Part shown: positions 42,091 to 50,393 of the stretch, piece after piece | Layout of the letters: the number at the start of each line of letters is the position of its first letter | Position numbering within the stretch: position 1 is the stretch's first letter | Assembly: GCA_963718355.1 (NCBI GenBank) | Contig: CAVQZA010000013.1 | Coordinates: 186,001-250,000 of the forward strand | Length of the DNA stretch: 64,000 nucleotides | From: CAVQZA01 sp963718355 | GTDB lineage: Bacteria > Actinomycetota > Thermoleophilia > Gaiellales > Gaiellaceae | Reading direction: 5' to 3' | Position numbers and translations under genes: made by a program | Notes under the pieces: model-generated | What the model was told of the DNA's origin: nothing | What the model saw: only the letters and a program-made list of their open reading frames with translations | Database searches by the model: none

Positions 42091-42091
42091 C

Positions 42092-42118
42092 TGAAAGCCC
42101 CGTTACGCGGGGCTTTCA
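42092..42118 (+). terminator. perfect hairpin directly after tRNA-Pro
   Basis: TGAAAGCCCCG (42092-42102) pairs with CGGGGCTTTCA (42108-42118) through 11 bp, leaving the loop TTACG. There is no T-tract on the plus strand, so it may act as a bidirectional terminator/processing signal or as an integration-site arm next to the tRNA. Confidence 0.6.
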
Positions 42119-42161
42119 TACGAAAGAGACGGCGTGTGAGGGGCTGCGGGTACACGGCGGG

Positions 42162-42359
42162 TACACAATCCCGACCGCACCGGCCGACCCGATCTTCTGG
42201 ATGCACCACGCCAACATCGACCGGCTCTGGTGGTAATGGCAGCAAGCGCATGCCGGCGTCAACCCCAGCCTCACCGGCAGCGGCCCGACCAGCCCCGGGA
42301 TGGATACCTGGTCGACGACCGAGCCGCAGACCCGAGACATCACTGCGCTGGGATACGGC
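42162..42359 (+). pseudogene. tyrosinase (Cu-B domain) remnant
   Basis: The frame reads TAPADPIFWMHHANIDRLWW, then a TAA (42234-42236), then WQQAHAGVNPSLTGSG. This is the tyrosinase copper-B motif (DPIFW-x-HHANIDR-x-W-x-x-WQ) including two of its three His ligands. The upstream Cu-A region is absent and the stop is in-frame, so it is a broken fragment. It is placed about 70 bp downstream of tRNA-Pro. Confidence 0.75.
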
Positions 42360-42545
42360 CGGGAGGTGCTGCTCGCTCTCTCGTTTTCCTTTGGGGTGTC
42401 TTGCGAGATCCTGTGGGCGCTGATCCTCGGCTTCGCACTCTCGGGAGCGGTGCAGGCCGTCGCCTCGAAGCAGGGGATGCGGCAGCTGCTGCCGGACGAC
42501 TCGCCGCGGTCGCTCGCCATTGCCGCAGGCCTTGGCGCGACATGC
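42360..42545 (+). pseudogene. permease (ArsP/UPF0718-like) N-terminal remnant fused in-frame
   Basis: Directly in frame with the tyrosinase remnant, REVLLALSFSFGVSCEILWA continues as LILGFALSGAVQAVASKQGM and then LLPDDSPRSLAIAAGLGA. Two-TM permeases of this family have LWALILGFALSGAVQA and LLPDDSPRSLAIA before a Ser/Cys-rich SYAAVALAR segment. Here the sequence breaks off after GLGA into unrelated residues. The start codon is gone. Confidence 0.7.
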
Positions 42546-42825
42546 GCTCGTGGCACCAACTCTCCATCCCTCACCGGATTCAAGCTCAATGACAGGGCAG
42601 CCGCGACCTGCGCGCCGATACCCCGACACGAACTGCTCGCGATCGCGCATACAGGATGAGTACGGCACGGCTCATCACCTAGCCGGCCTGTTGCCCGTCC
42701 AGGTGATAACGGTGGGCGGCCGGGCGCCAGTCTAGGTCCGTGGCTCGCATCTAGACATCCACATTGGCCTCTTCTAAGGTGGCTTTCCTCTTGATTACAA
42801 AGGGGATCAGCGGAGGAGTGTTGAG
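42546..42825. other. gene-free stretch between the remnants and the 1043-residue protein
   Basis: 280 bp, less GC-rich toward its 3' end (for example TTACAAAGGGGATC). I see no gene. A GGAGGAG ribosome site at 42812-42818 serves the next ORF. The region is the continuation of the tRNA-linked gene graveyard. Confidence 0.5.
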
Positions 42826-45800
42826 TTGAAGCGTCACCATAACTTGCCTGCGGCGTTTCTTGCGATGGTTGTCGTTCTGACCATCTCGTCTGGATTCGGC
42901 CGTGCGGATGCAAGTCTCTCCGGTGCACCGCAGCAGCCGCCGCTGAAGGCGCGGCCGGCGCCTGGGATCTATGGGGTCGTGCCGGCAGCGCCAGGCGGCG
43001 CGACCGCGAATCACGAGCCTCGTCCGAGCGACTTCACTGCCACGCCGTTCGCTTCAGGAGGCAACCTGCTTTATCACGGCGGCCCGGTCATGCCGACGAA
43101 TACGACCTATGCGATCTACTGGTTGCCACCGGGCCAAACAATGAGCCCGAACTACCAGGGAATCATCAACGGGTTCTTCCAGAACGTCGCGGCCGCCGGC
43201 GGCCTGAGCAGCACGGTCTACGGAAGCGACACGCAGTACTACATGGGTTCGAACCCGCAGGTCTTCATCCAGGCCCGCTCGACCTTCGGGGGCACGTTCG
43301 TCGATACGAGCTCGCCAATCCCGGGTGGGAGCTGCAACGGCCAGTACACGCCGACGATCGCCTCGCACCTCACGGGATGTGTCACCGATTCGCAGATCCA
43401 GACCGAGATCGAGCACGTGCTGGGTGTGACGGGATGGACGCCTGGCCCGACGAAGCTGTTCCTGCTGTTCACCCCGCGCAGTGTCGGTTCGTGCGCGGAC
43501 GCCACCAGCGGGACGTGTGCGTACACGTTCTACTGCGCGTACCACAGCGATTATGTCGACAGCCAGGGCGATGTTCTCTACGCGAACCAGCCCTACACCG
43601 AAACTGGACAGCTCGGACTCCCGGGCGCATGCGATTCGGGTCAGCACCCGAACGGTGACTGGGCAGACGCGACCCTGAACGTCGCAAGTCACGAGCACAA
43701 CGAGGCGGTCACGGACCCTGACGGCAACGCCTGGTACGACGCGTCGGGGAACGAGAACGGCGACAAGTGCGCCTGGAATTTCGGCACGGCGGTTGGAGCC
43801 ACTGGATTCGGCCAGTACAACCAGATGATCGGAACCGGCAAGTACTACCTCCAGCAGGAATGGAGCAACGCGTCGAGTTCGTGTGTCCTGGGCTACGGGC
43901 CCGCCGGCGCGCCGCTGAACACTTCACCACCAACGATTGGCGGGTCGGCCATACAGGGGCAGACGCTCACCGCGACACCAGGCTCGTGGACGGGGTCGCC
44001 GACCCCAACATTCACCTATCAGTGGTTACGCTGCGATACCGTCGGCGTGAACTGTGCGCCGATCGCCGGTGCCGCGGGACAGAGCTATCTGCTAGCGGCC
44101 GGGGATATCGGATCCACGATCGTGGCACAGGTAACGGGCTCGAATTCGGCGGGAAGCGCTAGTGCCAGCAGTAGCCAGTCCGCGGTTGTGGGCTCGTCAT
44201 CGGGAGGTGCAGGGCCGACGACGCCGGTGTTGGACGGGTTTAACCGGGCAAATGGTGGTGTTGGGGCGGGCTGGTCGTTGATCCGGCCGACCGGGTTCGC
44301 GGCGATGAATGTGTCAGGGAATGCCGCGGTTGACGCGTCCGGCTCGTTGTTTGCCTGGGACTACTGGAACGCTGCGAGCTTCGGCCCCGACTGCGAGGCG
44401 TATGTGACCGTCGCCACCTATGGGGCCGCCGACACGATCCGGATCGGCGCCCGCATCACCGGTGCAGGCACGACCACTCCATCGGGCTACTACGTCACCG
44501 TCAGCTCCACCGGCGCCTGGTCGATCCAGCGAATCGACAACGGCGGCGCACCCGTCACACTCGCCACGGGGCCCATCCAGACACTCGCCTCCGGCGACAA
44601 GCTCGCAATCCGGATCGTCGGCACCACGATCACCGCCCTCCACTACACAACCGGCGGCGGCTGGAACCAGGTGCTCAGCTACGACACTAGCGCAGACGCG
44701 ACCCGCTACAGCGCAGCCGGCCGGATCGCACTCGAATTCAAAACCAGCACCCTCGACGACCTCGGCGGCGGCGCGCTCACCGGTTCGAGTACGCCGGTGA
44801 ATCTGTCTCCACCGTCGGTGTCGGGTTCGTTGGTGTCGGGGCAGTTGTTGACGGCGAGCCCGGGCAGCTGGAGCGGATCGCCTGCACCGACCTTCACCTA
44901 TCAGTGGCAGCGCTGTGATGGCGGTGGCGCTAACTGTGTCGCGATCAGCCTTGCGACCGCCTCGACCTACACCCTTACCGGAGCCGATGTCGGCTCCACG
45001 ATTCGGGTCACCGTGACGGCAACCAACACCGCCGGTTCGGCGGGGCCCGTCAGCGCCACCGCGACCCCGGTCGTCACAGCCGCTGCGGTAGCGCCGATGA
45101 ATCTGTCTCCACCGTCGGTGTCGGGTTCGTTGGTGTCGGGGCAGGTGTTGACGGCGAGCCCGGGCAGCTGGAGCGGATCGCCTGCACCGACCTTCACCTA
45201 TCAGTGGCAGCGCTGTGATGGCGGTGGCGCTAACTGTGTCGCGATCAGCCTTGCGACCGCCTCGACCTACACCCTCACCGGAGCCGATGTCGGCTCCACG
45301 ATTCGGGTCACCGTGACGGCAACCAACACCGCCGGTTCGGCGGGGCCCGTCAGCTCGGCGGCGACCGGTGTTGTCACAGCCGTGTTGGCTCCGACGACGC
45401 CGGTGTTGGATGGGTTTAACCGGGCAAATGGTGGTGTTGGGGCGGGCTGGTCGTTGATCCGGCCGACCGGGTTCGCGGCGATGAATGTGTCAGGGAATGC
45501 CGCGGTTGACGCGTCCGGCTCGTTGTTTGCCTGGGACTACTGGAACGCTGCGAGCTTCGGCCCCGACTGCGAGGCGTATGTGACCGTCGCCACCTATGGG
45601 GCCGCCGACACGATCCGGATCGGCGCCCGCATCACCGGTGCAGGCACGACCACTCCATCGGGCTACTACGTCACCGTCAGCTCCACCGGCGCCTGGTCGA
45701 TCCAGCGAATCGACAACGGCGGCGCACCCGTCACACTCGCCACGGGGCCCATCCAGACACTCGCCTCCGGCGACAAGCTCGCAATCCGGATCGTCGGCAC

Positions 45801-45957
45801 CACGATCACCGCCCTCCACTACACAACCGGCGGCGGCTGGAACCAGGTGCTCAGCTACGACACTAGCGCAGACGCGACCCGCTACAGCGCAGCCGGCCGG
45901 ATCGCACTCGAATTCAAAACCAGCACCCTCGACGACCTCGGCGGCGGCACCATCTAG
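42826..45957 (+). CDS. large secreted protein: Exordium-like N-terminal domain plus duplicated beta domains
   Basis: 1043 residues from TTG 42826 with GGAGGAG seven bases upstream. A signal peptide (FLAMVVVLTISSGFGRADA) is followed by a domain with YHGGPVMPTNTTYAIYWLPP and GIINGFFQNVAAAGG, resembling plant PHI-1/EXO proteins; NVASHEHNEAVTDPDGNAWY and NENGDKCAW carry a possible metal site (H-E-x-x-E). Then come an Ig-like repeat (TYQWLRCD...NCAPI), a ~185-residue beta domain (VLDGFNRANGGVGAGWS ... STLDDLGGG), two near-identical Ig-like repeats, and a second copy of the beta domain. Likely an extracellular binding or matrix protein. The recent duplications are visible at DNA level. Confidence 0.82.
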   Translation: MKRHHNLPAAFLAMVVVLTISSGFGRADASLSGAPQQPPLKARPAPGIYGVVPAAPGGATANHEPRPSDFTATPFASGGNLLYHGGPVMPTNTTYAIYWLPPGQTMSPNYQGIINGFFQNVAAAGGLSSTVYGSDTQYYMGSNPQVFIQARSTFGGTFVDTSSPIPGGSCNGQYTPTIASHLTGCVTDSQIQTEIEHVLGVTGWTPGPTKLFLLFTPRSVGSCADATSGTCAYTFYCAYHSDYVDSQGDVLYANQPYTETGQLGLPGACDSGQHPNGDWADATLNVASHEHNEAVTDPDGNAWYDASGNENGDKCAWNFGTAVGATGFGQYNQMIGTGKYYLQQEWSNASSSCVLGYGPAGAPLNTSPPTIGGSAIQGQTLTATPGSWTGSPTPTFTYQWLRCDTVGVNCAPIAGAAGQSYLLAAGDIGSTIVAQVTGSNSAGSASASSSQSAVVGSSSGGAGPTTPVLDGFNRANGGVGAGWSLIRPTGFAAMNVSGNAAVDASGSLFAWDYWNAASFGPDCEAYVTVATYGAADTIRIGARITGAGTTTPSGYYVTVSSTGAWSIQRIDNGGAPVTLATGPIQTLASGDKLAIRIVGTTITALHYTTGGGWNQVLSYDTSADATRYSAAGRIALEFKTSTLDDLGGGALTGSSTPVNLSPPSVSGSLVSGQLLTASPGSWSGSPAPTFTYQWQRCDGGGANCVAISLATASTYTLTGADVGSTIRVTVTATNTAGSAGPVSATATPVVTAAAVAPMNLSPPSVSGSLVSGQVLTASPGSWSGSPAPTFTYQWQRCDGGGANCVAISLATASTYTLTGADVGSTIRVTVTATNTAGSAGPVSSAATGVVTAVLAPTTPVLDGFNRANGGVGAGWSLIRPTGFAAMNVSGNAAVDASGSLFAWDYWNAASFGPDCEAYVTVATYGAADTIRIGARITGAGTTTPSGYYVTVSSTGAWSIQRIDNGGAPVTLATGPIQTLASGDKLAIRIVGTTITALHYTTGGGWNQVLSYDTSADATRYSAAGRIALEFKTSTLDDLGGGTI
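44215..44772 (+). repeat. 558-bp intragenic repeat, copy 1
   Basis: Matches 45391-45948 with a constant offset of 1176 bp; by eye I find a single difference (C at 44234, T at 45410). It encodes the whole beta domain VLDGFNRANGGVGAGW to STLDDLGGG. Synonymous sites are also identical, so the copies arose recently or are homogenised by gene conversion. Confidence 0.9.
44798..45054 (+). repeat. 257-bp intragenic Ig-like repeat, copy 1
   Basis: Matches 45098-45354 at an offset of 300 bp, with only a few differences (for example TTGTTG versus GTGTTG near 44845). Encodes NLSPPSVSGSLVSGQ to the TNTAGSAGPVS end of an Ig-like module. Confidence 0.85.
45098..45354 (+). repeat. 257-bp intragenic Ig-like repeat, copy 2
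   Basis: Second copy of 44798-45054. The two modules are in tandem between the two long beta-domain copies, so the gene has an A-B-B-A layout. Confidence 0.85.
45391..45948 (+). repeat. 558-bp intragenic repeat, copy 2
   Basis: Second copy of 44215-44772. It ends 9 bp before the stop codon region, so the protein terminates right after the repeated domain. Confidence 0.9.
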
Positions 45958-46222
45958 AGCCGGGAACTTGAACTACCTCCATCCTACGCCGCAGTCGTGC
46001 CGACCAACTTCGCGCGTGCTGGTCGCGCGGAGGTGGGAGCGGCTGTAGTGGTCGTCCTTCGAGCCCAAGAACATCGGCACGTGCGTCGCGACGCCCGCCG
46101 TTGCAGACGCGACCCCGAGCTAGAACGCCCGCCGGCGGCGGAAACCACCCGCAGAACGCTCACCTTCGGCGTTCGCGCGAAACGTTTCCGCAGTAGCCCC
46201 TGAAGCACTCGAACGCCGACGC
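45958..46222. other. gene-free stretch
   Basis: 265 bp between the large secreted protein and a small minus-strand gene. Both strands have open frames but they are Arg-rich with no family likeness. Nothing convincing seen. Confidence 0.5.
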
Positions 46223-46456
46223 TCAGTCGGAGAAGCCGTACCGTGAGAACGAGCCGCCGCCCGGGGAGAGTGCGCCGGGCGCGGCGATGATGCGGGAAGG
46301 GTCGGTCGGGTCGACGATCATCCCGACGATCTCGACGGCGCCGCCGGTCTCGACCAGCGCCCAGCCGATGATCCGCGAGCGGGTGATCTCCTCCGTCGGC
46401 TCTTCGAAGAGGGCCTTCCAGCCCGTTTCGGCCGGTACGAGTTGCTGAATCGACAT
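46223..46456 (-). CDS. small hypothetical protein
   Basis: 77 residues, start ATG 46456. SIQQLVPAETGWKALFEEPT is helical and is followed by two strands (RIIGWALVETGGAVEIVGMI and SRIIAAPGALSPGGG). Aromatic C-terminus SFSRYGFSD. Divergent from the histidine kinase fragment. No family recognised; composition matches the genome, so it is likely real. Confidence 0.6.
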   Translation of the reverse strand: MSIQQLVPAETGWKALFEEPTEEITRSRIIGWALVETGGAVEIVGMIVDPTDPSRIIAAPGALSPGGGSFSRYGFSD

Positions 46457-46491
46457 GGCTGCATCCTAACCTGGGCGTACCATTGCGCGGC

Positions 46492-47145
46492 GTGACCGGC
46501 GACCCGACCCTCGAGGAGCTCGTCTCGGTCTTCGTGCACGAGCTGAAGACACCGATCGCCGCGGTACAGGGTCTCGCAGCAACACTCGCTCGCTCGCTCG
46601 ACGAGCTCGACCGCGAGACCGCGCTGCGAATCGCGGTGACGCTCGAGCGGAGTGCGCAGCACCTCGGCCAGCTCGTGCGGTCGTTCGAGGCGGGTGGGCT
46701 GGTCCTCCACCGGGAGCCCACGAACCTCGCCGAGCTCGTGCGCGAGACCGTCGAGGAGCTCGGGCCGGTGCTCGCCGGGCGCGTGGTGGGGCTCGAGCTC
46801 GTCAACGGCCCGCAGCAGATGCTCGACCGCGTGCGGATCCGCCAGGTAGTGACGAACCTGCTCTCGAATGTGGCGCGGTACACCCCACCGGGGAGCCCGC
46901 TCGAGGTGACGCTGGGAACGGCGGGGGAGACCGTCGTGCTCGGCGTGCGCGACCACGGGCCGGGAATCCCCGCCGACGAGTCGGAGCGCCTGTTCGAGCG
47001 CAGCGCGCGGCTCGCAACCGATGAACAGGGGTCGGGCCTCGGCCTCTACGTCTCGCGCGAGATCGCGCTGGCCCACGGCGGCGATCTCGTCGCCGAGCAG
47101 CCTCCGGGAGGCGGAGCGCTGCTCGTGTTGCGACTCCCCCTCTGA
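46492..47145 (+). CDS. histidine kinase core without sensor domain
   Basis: 217 residues from GTG 46492 (TTG 46483 also possible). HELKTPIAAVQGLAATLARS contains the phosphorylated His with the H-E-x-K-x-P motif. The ATPase has the N box (RQVVTNLLSNVARYTPPGSP), GVRDHGPGIPADE and EQGSGLGLYVSREIALAHGG. No transmembrane or sensor segment precedes the DHp domain and no response regulator is adjacent, so it is an orphan cytoplasmic kinase. A terminator overlaps its stop. Confidence 0.87.
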   Translation: MTGDPTLEELVSVFVHELKTPIAAVQGLAATLARSLDELDRETALRIAVTLERSAQHLGQLVRSFEAGGLVLHREPTNLAELVRETVEELGPVLAGRVVGLELVNGPQQMLDRVRIRQVVTNLLSNVARYTPPGSPLEVTLGTAGETVVLGVRDHGPGIPADESERLFERSARLATDEQGSGLGLYVSREIALAHGGDLVAEQPPGGGALLVLRLPL

Positions 47146-47154
47146 GGGGGTTTT
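47136..47154 (+). terminator. intrinsic terminator overlapping the histidine kinase stop
   Basis: CCCCC (47136-47140), loop TCTGA, GGGGG (47146-47150), then TTTT (47151-47154). The TGA stop codon is inside the loop. Confidence 0.6.
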
Positions 47155-47198
47155 GCAAAGCCGCCGCGAATGAGAGAATCGCCTTCGCGCGCTCCCCG

Positions 47199-48218
47199 AT
47201 GCGGAAACTCTTCCTGATCCTGCTGCTCGTCCTCGTGACGCCGGCCTCGGCCAGCGCGGCGCAGAGCGTGGGGATCTTCTACTACCCGTGGTTCGGCGTC
47301 CCGGCGGTGGACGGCGCCTACCAGCACTGGGGCCAGAACAACCATGCCCCGCCGCTCGAACTCGGCACCGCCTTCTACCCGATGCGCGGGCCTTACTCGA
47401 GCTCGAGCCAGGCCGTGCTGGACCGCCAGATGGCCGAGATCTCGGCGGCGGGCGTCGACGAGGTGATCAGCTCGTGGTGGGGCTGGGGCTCGGCCGAAGA
47501 TGCGCGCCTGCCGGCGGTGATCGCCGCAGCGAACGCGCACGGCCTCGAGGTCGCGGTTCATCTCGAGCCGTATCCGGGGCGCAACCTCGTCTCGCTCGAG
47601 GCCGACGTCGAGCACCTCAAGGCGATGGGGATCTACGAGTTCTACGTCTACGAGCCGCAGGATCTCCCGACTGCCGATTGGAAGACGCTCACCACTGCCG
47701 ACCCCGACGTGCGCTTCTTCGCGCAGACGGCGCTGCCCGGCTATGCGGCGGCGGGCGGATTCGCAGGCCTCTACACCTACGACATTCTCGTGTACGGCGG
47801 CTCGACGTTCGGGCGGATCTGCTCGGAGGCGCGGGCGCTCAACCTGCTCTGTGGCCCGTCGGTCGGGCCGGGATTCGACGCCTTCCGGGCCACCGGCGAT
47901 CCGCGGGTGAAGTCGCGGCGTAACGGCGCGACCTACGACGGGATGTGGCGGGCGGCACTCGGCGCGGAGGCCGATTTCGTGACGATCACGAGCTACAACG
48001 AGTGGAACGAGGGGACGCAGATCGAGCCGGCTGCTGCCGCGCGCACGGGCTACGCGGGCTACACGGGCACCTACGGCGTGCGCGGAAACGGCTCGGCGTA
48101 TGCGTATCTGGCACGCACCGCGTACTGGACGGGCGTCGCGGCCGATGCCCAGCCGCTCCGAAACACGCCGGCGCACGCCGCCGCCGCTCCACCGCGCTGG
48201 CCGCGGCTACGGCGCTAG
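47199..48218 (+). CDS. secreted GH99-like glycoside hydrolase
   Basis: 339 residues with a signal peptide (FLILLLVLVTPASASA). VGIFYYPWFGVPAVDGAYQH and HWGQNNHAPP match the start of GH99-like endo-mannosidases. ISSWWGWGSAEDARLPAVIA and VAVHLEPYPGRNLVSLEADV give central TIM-barrel motifs. FVTITSYNEWNEGTQIEPAA is the hallmark Y-N-E-W-x-E-G-T-Q-I-E-P. It probably cleaves mannose-containing or related glycans outside the cell. The 3' end overlaps the convergent deiminase by 12 bp. Confidence 0.83.
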   Translation: MRKLFLILLLVLVTPASASAAQSVGIFYYPWFGVPAVDGAYQHWGQNNHAPPLELGTAFYPMRGPYSSSSQAVLDRQMAEISAAGVDEVISSWWGWGSAEDARLPAVIAAANAHGLEVAVHLEPYPGRNLVSLEADVEHLKAMGIYEFYVYEPQDLPTADWKTLTTADPDVRFFAQTALPGYAAAGGFAGLYTYDILVYGGSTFGRICSEARALNLLCGPSVGPGFDAFRATGDPRVKSRRNGATYDGMWRAALGAEADFVTITSYNEWNEGTQIEPAAAARTGYAGYTGTYGVRGNGSAYAYLARTAYWTGVAADAQPLRNTPAHAAAAPPRWPRLRR

Positions 48219-49199
48219 CACCTCCGCGCTGCAGCCGTGGACGAGCGCCGCGAGCGGATCGTCGGCGCCGAGCAGCGAGCGATGCGAGAGGTCGACCTTC
48301 ACGGCGTCCCAGGTCTCGAGCCCGAGCGCCGCAGCGCCCTCCGCCGAGCCGATGGAAAGCAGCGCCTCGACCGAGAGCACGTTTCGCCTCCCGGCCTGGC
48401 GGCGCGCGATTCCCTCGAGCTCGCGCAGCTCCTCGAGCGGGTCGATGCGCACGTTCGAGTCCGAGCCGATGCAGAGCGGGATTCCGCGGGTCAGCACGCG
48501 CTCCACGGGCAGGAAGCCGTCGCCGAGGTTCGCCTCGGTCGTGGGGCACGCGCAGATCCGTGAGCCGGCCGCCGAGAGCAGGTCGAGCTCATGCCCGTCC
48601 GCGTGCGTCGCATGCACGACCGTCGTGTGCGGGCCGAGGCAGCCGGCGCGGTCGAGCAGCTCGATGGGGCGCACCCCGTGCTCGGCCAGGCACTCCTCGA
48701 CCTCGCGTGGCTGCTCGTCGGCGTGGACGTGCAGGGGAAGGCCCTCCACGGCGGCGTAGCGGCCGAGCACCTCGAGCCACGCTTCGGGGCACGCACGGAC
48801 GGAGTGGGGGGCGACGCCGACCTTCGCGCCGCGCGCGCGCAGCTCCTCGAGCCCGCGCAGGTAGTCGACGGGCGAGTCCTGACGGAAGCGGGGAAGCCCA
48901 CCGCGCGCGTATGCCGACAGGAGCAGCACAATCTCGATGCCCGCCTCCTCGGCCGCATCGAGCGCCGCGTGGGCTTCCGGCAGCCCGAGATAGTGGAACT
49001 CGCCGACCGCGGTGTAGCCGGCGGCACGCAGCTCGCGGTAGGTCTCGACGTACGCCAGGCGGACGTGCTCGGGCGTCTGCCGGTCGGCTTCGGCGAGCAT
49101 CTCCTCGCGCCAGGCCCAGAAGTCGCCGCCCTCGGTGCGCCCTCGCAGCGCGCGCTGAAACGCGTGGCAATGGACGTCCACAAACCCGGGCAGCCTCAT
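48207..49199 (-). CDS. HutF-like formimidoylglutamate deiminase / amidohydrolase lacking the N-terminal domain
   Basis: 330 residues from ATG 49199; ATG 49220 is an alternative. RLPGFVDVHCHAFQRALRGR has the metal HxH, GGDFWAWREEM and VGEFHYLGLPEAHAALDAAE are typical HutF motifs, and VHATHADGHELDL plus CIGSDSNVRIDPLEELR supply the remaining His and Asp. HutF proteins are about 450 residues and begin with a ~60-residue beta-sandwich that is missing here: the sequence starts directly at LPGFVDVH. No hut cluster is adjacent. Activity is uncertain. Confidence 0.75.
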   Translation of the reverse strand: MRLPGFVDVHCHAFQRALRGRTEGGDFWAWREEMLAEADRQTPEHVRLAYVETYRELRAAGYTAVGEFHYLGLPEAHAALDAAEEAGIEIVLLLSAYARGGLPRFRQDSPVDYLRGLEELRARGAKVGVAPHSVRACPEAWLEVLGRYAAVEGLPLHVHADEQPREVEECLAEHGVRPIELLDRAGCLGPHTTVVHATHADGHELDLLSAAGSRICACPTTEANLGDGFLPVERVLTRGIPLCIGSDSNVRIDPLEELRELEGIARRQAGRRNVLSVEALLSIGSAEGAAALGLETWDAVKVDLSHRSLLGADDPLAALVHGCSAEVLAP

Positions 49200-49218
49200 G
49201 TTCAGCAATCCTATGGTC

Positions 49219-49893
49219 ATGACTCGAGCGATCGCCTACGTCCGCACGGCGCCCTTCACCTTCGCGTACCTCGGCGTCCTGCTCGGGACGACCGCGCTGC
49301 TGGCGGTCTCGAGCGAGCGCGGCCGGACGATGCTGCTGCGTGCGAGCAGCACGAACCTGAACCATCTCGGGCATACGCCGCTGCGCGTCCTCGTCACGAG
49401 CGCGCTGTGGTTCCAGGGGCTCTCGGTGGCGACCTGGGTGCTCCTGTTCGTCGTCGTCCTCGCCGCGGTGGAGCAGGCGCTCGGGACGCGGCGCGCGCTC
49501 GCGCTCTTCGCGGCAGGTCACGTCGGCGCGACCCTGTTGACGGCGCTCGCGCTCTGGATCGGGATTCGCGCCGGAACGTTCAGCCCGCACCTCGACTCCG
49601 CTGTCGACGTGGGCGTCAGCTATGGCTTCGTCGCCGCGGCCGCCGCGTTCACCTTCGTCCTGCCGCGGCGTCTGCGCCTCCCGTACGCAGCAGCGCTCGT
49701 CGGCTACCTCGTCTTCCGGCTCGTGGCCGCGCACACCTTCACGGATGTGGGCCACCTCGTCGCGCTTGCGATCGGCTATGGACTGTGGTGGACAGGGTTC
49801 GCCGATCCCCGGCGTGTGCGGTCACGCACTATCCTTGAGGCGTGTCCGCCCGCGCTCTCTCAGCACCACGCGCACAGCTCCCGAATGCGCTGA
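49219..49893 (+). CDS. rhomboid-like membrane protein
   Basis: 224 residues from ATG 49219 with about six TM helices (AYLGVLLGTTALLAV, VATWVLLFVVVLAAVEQALG, ALALFAAGHVGATLLTALAL and more). VDVGVSYGFVAAAAAFTFVL holds a Ser at the rhomboid Ser position with a changed context, and TFTDVGHLVALAIGYG a His. It resembles the rhomboid-like group seen in actinobacteria, whose activity is unproven. It diverges from the HutF-like gene and overlaps pgsA by 52 bp. Confidence 0.65.
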   Translation: MTRAIAYVRTAPFTFAYLGVLLGTTALLAVSSERGRTMLLRASSTNLNHLGHTPLRVLVTSALWFQGLSVATWVLLFVVVLAAVEQALGTRRALALFAAGHVGATLLTALALWIGIRAGTFSPHLDSAVDVGVSYGFVAAAAAFTFVLPRRLRLPYAAALVGYLVFRLVAAHTFTDVGHLVALAIGYGLWWTGFADPRRVRSRTILEACPPALSQHHAHSSRMR

Positions 49894-50393
49894 CGATCCT
49901 CAGGCTGGCGCTCGTGCCGGTCTTCGCGGTGCTCCTGATCCGCTCCGACAACGGACACAGCAACGCCGCCGCGGCCGTCTTCTTCATCGCCGGCGTCACC
50001 GACCAGATCGACGGCTACCTCGCGCGACGCTGGCACGTCGAGTCTCGCTTCGGCGCCGTTGCCGACCCGCTCGCCGACCGGCTGCTGATCGACGTCGCGG
50101 TGCTGTTGCTCTGGTGGGACGGCCGGCTGCCGCTGCTCGGCCTGATCGTGATCCTCGCCCGCGACGTGATTCTCCTCACCGGCGCGAAGCTCCTGCAGCC
50201 GCGCGGGCTCGAGGTGAAGGTGAACTTCATCGGCAAGGCGGCGACCTGGATCCTCTACTTCTCGATCTTCTTCGTGATGGTCACACCCGAAGGCACGCGC
50301 TGGCCGCTTGTGTGCTTCTGGAACGGCCTGGGCCTGGCGATCGTGGCCGGCCTCCAATACATGCTCACGGCGCGCAAGGAGCTGCGCACATGA
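49842..50393 (+). CDS. pgsA: CDP-alcohol phosphatidyltransferase (PgsA-like)
   Basis: 183 residues from GTG 49842. The CDP-alcohol signature is complete: VTDQIDGYLARRWHVESRFG, then AVADPLADR (D-x2-D-G-x2-A-R-x8-G-x3-D-x3-D). Six TM helices. The likely product is phosphatidylglycerol-phosphate, but other CDP-alcohol transferases cannot be excluded. Its stop overlaps the next ATG by four bases. Confidence 0.88.
   Translation: MSARALSAPRAQLPNALTILRLALVPVFAVLLIRSDNGHSNAAAAVFFIAGVTDQIDGYLARRWHVESRFGAVADPLADRLLIDVAVLLLWWDGRLPLLGLIVILARDVILLTGAKLLQPRGLEVKVNFIGKAATWILYFSIFFVMVTPEGTRWPLVCFWNGLGLAIVAGLQYMLTARKELRT

Noticed and set aside
42092..42118. Clear intrinsic terminator after tRNA-Pro
   Set aside because: The hairpin is perfect but lacks a T-tract, so it is reported only with moderate confidence and could equally be part of an integration site.
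45984..46203. Possible gene after the large secreted protein
   Set aside because: Frames on both strands are Arg-rich with no start context, family likeness or codon bias matching the neighbours.
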